Source: an uncultured Bacteroidota bacterium (GTDB lineage Bacteria; Bacteroidota; Bacteroidia; Flavobacteriales; Flavobacteriaceae). Taken from it: DNA of 64,000 nucleotides. A program made the position numbers and the translations under genes. Below, one piece after another: positions 60,203-64,000 of the stretch. Numbering within the stretch: position 1 is the first letter of the stretch; each line of letters starts with the position of its first letter. The notes under the pieces are model-generated. The model had not been told where the DNA came from and searched no databases. It saw only the letters and a list, made by a program, of their open reading frames with translations. The DNA is taken from NCBI GenBank assembly GCA_902586905.1, contig CACIJH010000003.1:60303-124302 (forward strand), in the 5' to 3' direction.

Positions 60203-62683
60203 ATGAAAATAAGACTCTTATTATCGTTTTTAACTCTCTTGTTTGTTGGGCAATTGAATGCCCAAGACAGTGAAAAGAGTGAAGATAACAAAACAGAAGA
60301 ATCGTCAAAAGAAAAAAATAAAGATTCCAAAGAAAAGAAATATGAGGATATTGTTACTGATGACGCAATCACAGATAAAGGTTTGTTTGACATTCATCAG
60401 GTCGATGATAAGTACTATTATGAAATTCCCGACAGTTTGTTTGGTCGTGAGATGCTCGTCGTCACACGAATTGCCAAAACAGCAAGTGGTATCGGATTTG
60501 GTGGTGGCAAGCAAAATACTCAGGTATTACGATGGGAAAAAAGATCAAAAAAGGTTTTATTAAGAGTGGTTTCGCACCAGGTCGTCGCTGCCGATTCCCT
60601 TCCAATTCATGAAGCAGTGGTCAATTCAAATTTTGAACCAATTCTTTACAGTTTTGATATAAAAACGATTGGAAAAGATTCTACTTCCACAGTTATTCAA
60701 GTAAACAAATTCCTAGAAAGCGATGTCAAAGCTATTGGCTTTCCTGCTTCGAGAAGGAAAACGTATAAGATCAGTAGTTTGGATAAATCGCGTTCCTTTA
60801 TAGAAAGCATAAAAAGCTACCCCCTCAATGTAGAGATGCGTCATGTTAAAACATATAATTCATCTGAACCTCCTTCAAATGCTAGTACAGGATCGATTAG
60901 TTTGGAAATGAATAACTCCATGATTTTACTACCAAAAGAGCAGATGAAGCGACGTTATTTCGACCAACGAGTTGGGTGGTTTGCACGTGGGCAGGTAGAT
61001 TATGGCCTTGATGTTCAGAAGAGTAAAACAATTCGCTATCTCGATCGTTGGCGATTGGAAATTGCACCCGAAGATATAGAAAAGTTTGAGCGTGGTGAAC
61101 TGGTCGAACCTATTAAGCCGATTGTGTATTACATCGATAGGGCAACACCAAAAAAATGGAGAAAATATATCAAGCAAGGTATTGAAGATTGGCAAGTTGC
61201 TTTTGAAGCAGCTGGCTTTAAAAATGCAATTTTGGCAAAAGACCCACCCACAGCTGAGGAAGATCCAGATTGGAGTCCAGAGGATGTGCGCTACTCTGTT
61301 GTGCGTTATTTGGCATCGCCCATTCCAAATGCCAATGGTCCACACGTAAGCGACCCAAGGTCTGGAGAAATTCTCGAATCAGATATCAATTGGTATCACA
61401 ATGTAATGACCTTGTTGCGCAATTGGTTTTTTGTTCAAACTGCAGCAATCAATCCAGAGGCACAAGGGGTTGCCTTTAAAGACGAAATCATGGGTAGATT
61501 GATACGATTTGTGTCTGCCCACGAGGTTGGTCATACGATTGGTCTTCCTCATAATATGGGAAGTAGTGTTGCCTACCCCGTTGACTCTTTACGATCTGTT
61601 TCATTTACCCAAAAATATGGCACTGCTCCATCAATCATGGATTATGCTCGTTTCAATTATGTTGCTCAACCTGGTGATGGCGATGTTTCGTTGATGCCAA
61701 ATATAGGCCCTTATGACATCCATGCTGTGCGTTGGGGGTATCGACCCATCCCTTCTGTCGAAAAAACAGAAGATGAAAAGCCTATTCTTGACCAATGGAT
61801 TCGAGACAAAGAGGATGATCCAATGTATCGATTTGGGCGACAACAATTTGGGGTTGTAGACCCTAGTTCTCAAACAGAGGATCTTGGTGATGATGCAATC
61901 AAGGCCAGTGCTTATGGTATTGCAAACCTTAAACGCATCGTCCCAAAACTAATCGAATGGACAGCAGAGGATGGGAAAACCTACGACGATTTAGAAACCT
62001 TATATGGCCAAGTTTACAGTCAATTTAATCGCTATATGGGGCATGTAACTTCCAATATTGGTGGGGTTTACGAATATTACAAAACTTATGACCAAGATGG
62101 TGCAGTTTATACCCATGTTTCAAAAAGTCATCAGCAAAACTGTTTATCATTTTTACAGCAAGAGCTTTTTCAAACACCAACTTGGTTGCTAGAAGAGGAA
62201 TTCTTAAACAAGATTGATTTTGCAGGTGCTGTTGATCGAATGCGCCGAACCCAAACCAGAATCATCAACAGCATCCTTGACTTTGGTCGTATGGCAAGAA
62301 TGATAGAGAATGAGGCCTTACACGGCGCTCAAGCATACGCCCTTGTCAGTATGATGAATGACTTGCAAAATGGTTTATGGTCTGAGCTTGCAAAAGGGAG
62401 TAAAATTGATACTTATCGTCGAAACCTTCAACGTGCATACATCGATCGTTTATCATTTCTGATGACAGATAGCCAAACCCCTGCAACTGGTTGGGCACGA
62501 ACATATGGGAATCAAACTAGAGTGCTGGTCAGTCAGTCTGATATTCGATCTGTTGCTAGAGGACAGCTCAACAAACTGAAAAATGACATTGAAAAAGGCA
62601 TGAAGCGCGTTTCTGATACAAACACCAAATATCATCTGCAAGATGCAATCTCGCGCATCAATATCATTTTAGACGACGATTAA
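60203..62683 (+). CDS. Secreted zinc-dependent metalloprotease
   Basis: 826 residues. Signal peptide (about 1-20, LFVGQLNAQ), a Lys/Glu/Asp-rich linker (about 22-48), then the DUF5117/DUF5118-type architecture of Bacteroidota metalloproteases. The metzincin site is HEVGHTIGLPHN near residues 440-451, with the downstream SIMDYARF Met-turn. Probably exported and degrades proteins or peptides at the cell surface. It meets hemL with no intergenic base: its stop ends at 62683. Confidence 0.9.
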   Translation: MKIRLLLSFLTLLFVGQLNAQDSEKSEDNKTEESSKEKNKDSKEKKYEDIVTDDAITDKGLFDIHQVDDKYYYEIPDSLFGREMLVVTRIAKTASGIGFGGGKQNTQVLRWEKRSKKVLLRVVSHQVVAADSLPIHEAVVNSNFEPILYSFDIKTIGKDSTSTVIQVNKFLESDVKAIGFPASRRKTYKISSLDKSRSFIESIKSYPLNVEMRHVKTYNSSEPPSNASTGSISLEMNNSMILLPKEQMKRRYFDQRVGWFARGQVDYGLDVQKSKTIRYLDRWRLEIAPEDIEKFERGELVEPIKPIVYYIDRATPKKWRKYIKQGIEDWQVAFEAAGFKNAILAKDPPTAEEDPDWSPEDVRYSVVRYLASPIPNANGPHVSDPRSGEILESDINWYHNVMTLLRNWFFVQTAAINPEAQGVAFKDEIMGRLIRFVSAHEVGHTIGLPHNMGSSVAYPVDSLRSVSFTQKYGTAPSIMDYARFNYVAQPGDGDVSLMPNIGPYDIHAVRWGYRPIPSVEKTEDEKPILDQWIRDKEDDPMYRFGRQQFGVVDPSSQTEDLGDDAIKASAYGIANLKRIVPKLIEWTAEDGKTYDDLETLYGQVYSQFNRYMGHVTSNIGGVYEYYKTYDQDGAVYTHVSKSHQQNCLSFLQQELFQTPTWLLEEEFLNKIDFAGAVDRMRRTQTRIINSILDFGRMARMIENEALHGAQAYALVSMMNDLQNGLWSELAKGSKIDTYRRNLQRAYIDRLSFLMTDSQTPATGWARTYGNQTRVLVSQSDIRSVARGQLNKLKNDIEKGMKRVSDTNTKYHLQDAISRINIILDDD

Positions 62684-63970
62684 TCAGAGTTCCTTGAGGG
62701 TTTCAGAAAAGGCTTGTAGAGTCGTATCAATGTCTTTGTAAGAGATAGCATCGTTTAAGAAATAGCTTTCAAAGGCGCTTGGGGGTAAGTACACACCACG
62801 CTTTAGCATGCCATGAAAGTACTTGGTAAATCTCTTGTTATTGCCTTTGGCTGCTGAGGTAAAGTCCTTGACAGCTGTGTCAGTAAAATGCAAGGATATC
62901 ATAGACCCCAAGCGATTGATTTGATAATCAATTCTATTTTTAGAAAGAATATTTTTCATTCCCTCATGCAAATAAGCTGTTTTATCTGCGAGACTGTCAA
63001 ACACCTCTGGCTGACTGTCCAAAGCTGTTAACATTGCCAATCCGGCTGCCATCGCAAGAGGATTTCCACTCAAAGTACCTGCTTGATAAACAGGTCCTTC
63101 AGGTGCCAAAAAATCCATGATTTCTTCTCTAGCTGCAAAGGCACCAACTGGAAGACCACCACCAATCACCTTTCCAAAAGTAACGATGTCGGCATCCACT
63201 CCCAAAAGTTGTTGGGCACCACCAGCAGCCAATCGAAATCCGGTCATCACCTCATCAAAAATGAGTAAGGTATCGTTCTGATCACATAAATATCGAAGCC
63301 CTTCCAAAAAGCCAGGTTCTGGTGGAATACACCCCATGTTTCCTGCTACAGGCTCAATAATCACTGCTGCAATTTCACCTTCATTTGCTTCAAAAAGTTG
63401 AGTTACATTGTCAATGTCATTATAATTTGCCAGCAAAGTATCCTTCGCTGTTCCTTGGGTCACACCAGGTGAGTTTGGGCTTCCAAAAGTCACAGCACCA
63501 CTACCTGCCTGAATGAGAAAAGCATCAGAATGACCATGATAACAACCTGAAAATTTGATGATTTTTTCACGACTGGTATATCCACGAGCTAGTCGCACAG
63601 CACTCATGCAAGCTTCTGTTCCAGAATTTACAAATCGAATTTTATCAATATTCGGTGCCATAGAAGTGGCCAGTTCAGCGATCTTGGTTTCAAGCGCAGT
63701 TGGAATTCCATATGAAGTCCCTTTGTCGGCTTGCTTTTGCACTGCCTCCACAACTGGTTTGTAGCCATGCCCCAAAATCAAAGGTCCCCACGATGAGATG
63801 TAATCGATATAGCGATGACCATCTTCATCAAATAGGTATGCTCCTTTTGCTTTTTTGATAAAAATAGGAGTACCCCCAACTGCCTTGAAAGCTCGAACTG
63901 GAGAATTGACCCCTCCTGGGATCACTTTTTTTGCTTGTGCAAACAAAGCACTACTTCGATTGTACCTCAT
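62684..63970 (-). CDS. hemL: Glutamate-1-semialdehyde 2,1-aminomutase
   Basis: 428 residues. PLP enzyme of the C5 pathway to 5-aminolevulinate. [12 protein letters not shown] start, [19 protein letters not shown] segment ([17 protein letters not shown]), [15 protein letters not shown] and the PLP lysine in [15 protein letters not shown] (about 265). Length and motifs normal. The start is ATG 63970. Confidence 0.97.
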   Translation of the reverse strand: MRYNRSSALFAQAKKVIPGGVNSPVRAFKAVGGTPIFIKKAKGAYLFDEDGHRYIDYISSWGPLILGHGYKPVVEAVQKQADKGTSYGIPTALETKIAELATSMAPNIDKIRFVNSGTEACMSAVRLARGYTSREKIIKFSGCYHGHSDAFLIQAGSGAVTFGSPNSPGVTQGTAKDTLLANYNDIDNVTQLFEANEGEIAAVIIEPVAGNMGCIPPEPGFLEGLRYLCDQNDTLLIFDEVMTGFRLAAGGAQQLLGVDADIVTFGKVIGGGLPVGAFAAREEIMDFLAPEGPVYQAGTLSGNPLAMAAGLAMLTALDSQPEVFDSLADKTAYLHEGMKNILSKNRIDYQINRLGSMISLHFTDTAVKDFTSAAKGNNKRFTKYFHGMLKRGVYLPPSAFESYFLNDAISYKDIDTTLQAFSETLKEL

Positions 63971-64000
63971 TTTTCTAATCGTAATTGTTGACCAATCTGA

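Noticed and set aside
1..64000. Defence island, CRISPR array, insertion sequence or prophage
   Set aside because: No repeat arrays, transposase, phage structural genes or restriction genes were found; the only methyltransferase is of a small-molecule-like type and stands alone.

Overview
The window looks like core chromosome of a Bacteroidota bacterium, most likely order Flavobacteriales. The base composition is AT-rich, and many genes are preceded by the Bacteroidota -7 box TAnnTTTG, in the better cases with a TTG 18-20 nt upstream. Shine-Dalgarno sequences are absent except for one perfect copy in front of rpsU. Lineage-typical families occur throughout: a short PspC protein ending in SVFDL, a DUF2851 protein, a Porin_10-type porin, DUF1573, a DUF5117/5118-type metalloprotease, a 563-residue LysS, and rpsU-xerC-hpf followed by a tRNA cluster. 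I see no insertion sequence, prophage, CRISPR array, rRNA or replication origin.

Layout. 1-7.9 kb, all on the minus strand: a decayed TonB-plug-like lipoprotein gene at the left edge, four tRNA genes (Thr, Gly, Tyr, Thr), hpf, xerC, rpsU, an acyl-CoA dehydrogenase, a helix-hairpin-helix gene broken by an in-frame TAA, an AGCS amino-acid symporter, a PspC protein, a DUF2851 gene broken by an in-frame TGA, and a rhodanese lipoprotein. 8.0-15.5 kb, plus strand: marR, yceI, a 27-residue CDGSH mini-protein, then trpEGDCFBA preceded by a promoter, a leader peptide with two adjacent Trp codons and a terminator (a trp attenuator). 15.5-22.5 kb: yaaA, an unrecognised membrane protein, a short promoter/leader-peptide/terminator unit with no downstream gene, rluD and a PASTA protein (minus), ddl and coaD (plus), a Nudix gene and pyrE whose start codons overlap, an SRPBCC protein and birA.

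22.6-42.2 kb: the envelope and lipid operon rsfS-ftsH-LUD-cdsA-psd-ACBP, valS opposing it, then DUF1573, a PLP aminotransferase, murB, a Cys-containing small protein, an ECF sigma factor, a divergent Nramp-like transporter, lipA, lpxK, a Nif3-family gene with a coiled-coil partner that has lost its zinc ligands, pckA and acetoacetate-CoA ligase. 42.4-64 kb: tRNA-Val with promoter and terminator, folC-nhaD, gltBD, a porin, an AT-rich methyltransferase, rnhB, a large unknown lipoprotein, lipB, lysS, a metalloprotease and hemL.

The genes describe an aerobic heterotroph that makes its own tryptophan, glutamate, lipoate and tetrapyrroles, oxidises fatty or keto acids (acyl-CoA dehydrogenase, ACBP, acetoacetate-CoA ligase) and runs gluconeogenesis through PckA. 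Two themes stand out. First, promoter boxes lie exactly 4 nt before the ATG of at least seven unrelated genes, which implies leaderless mRNAs; rpsU, with its perfect Shine-Dalgarno sequence, is the exception. Second, three broken genes fall in the first 7.5 kb, while I found none in the other 56 kb.
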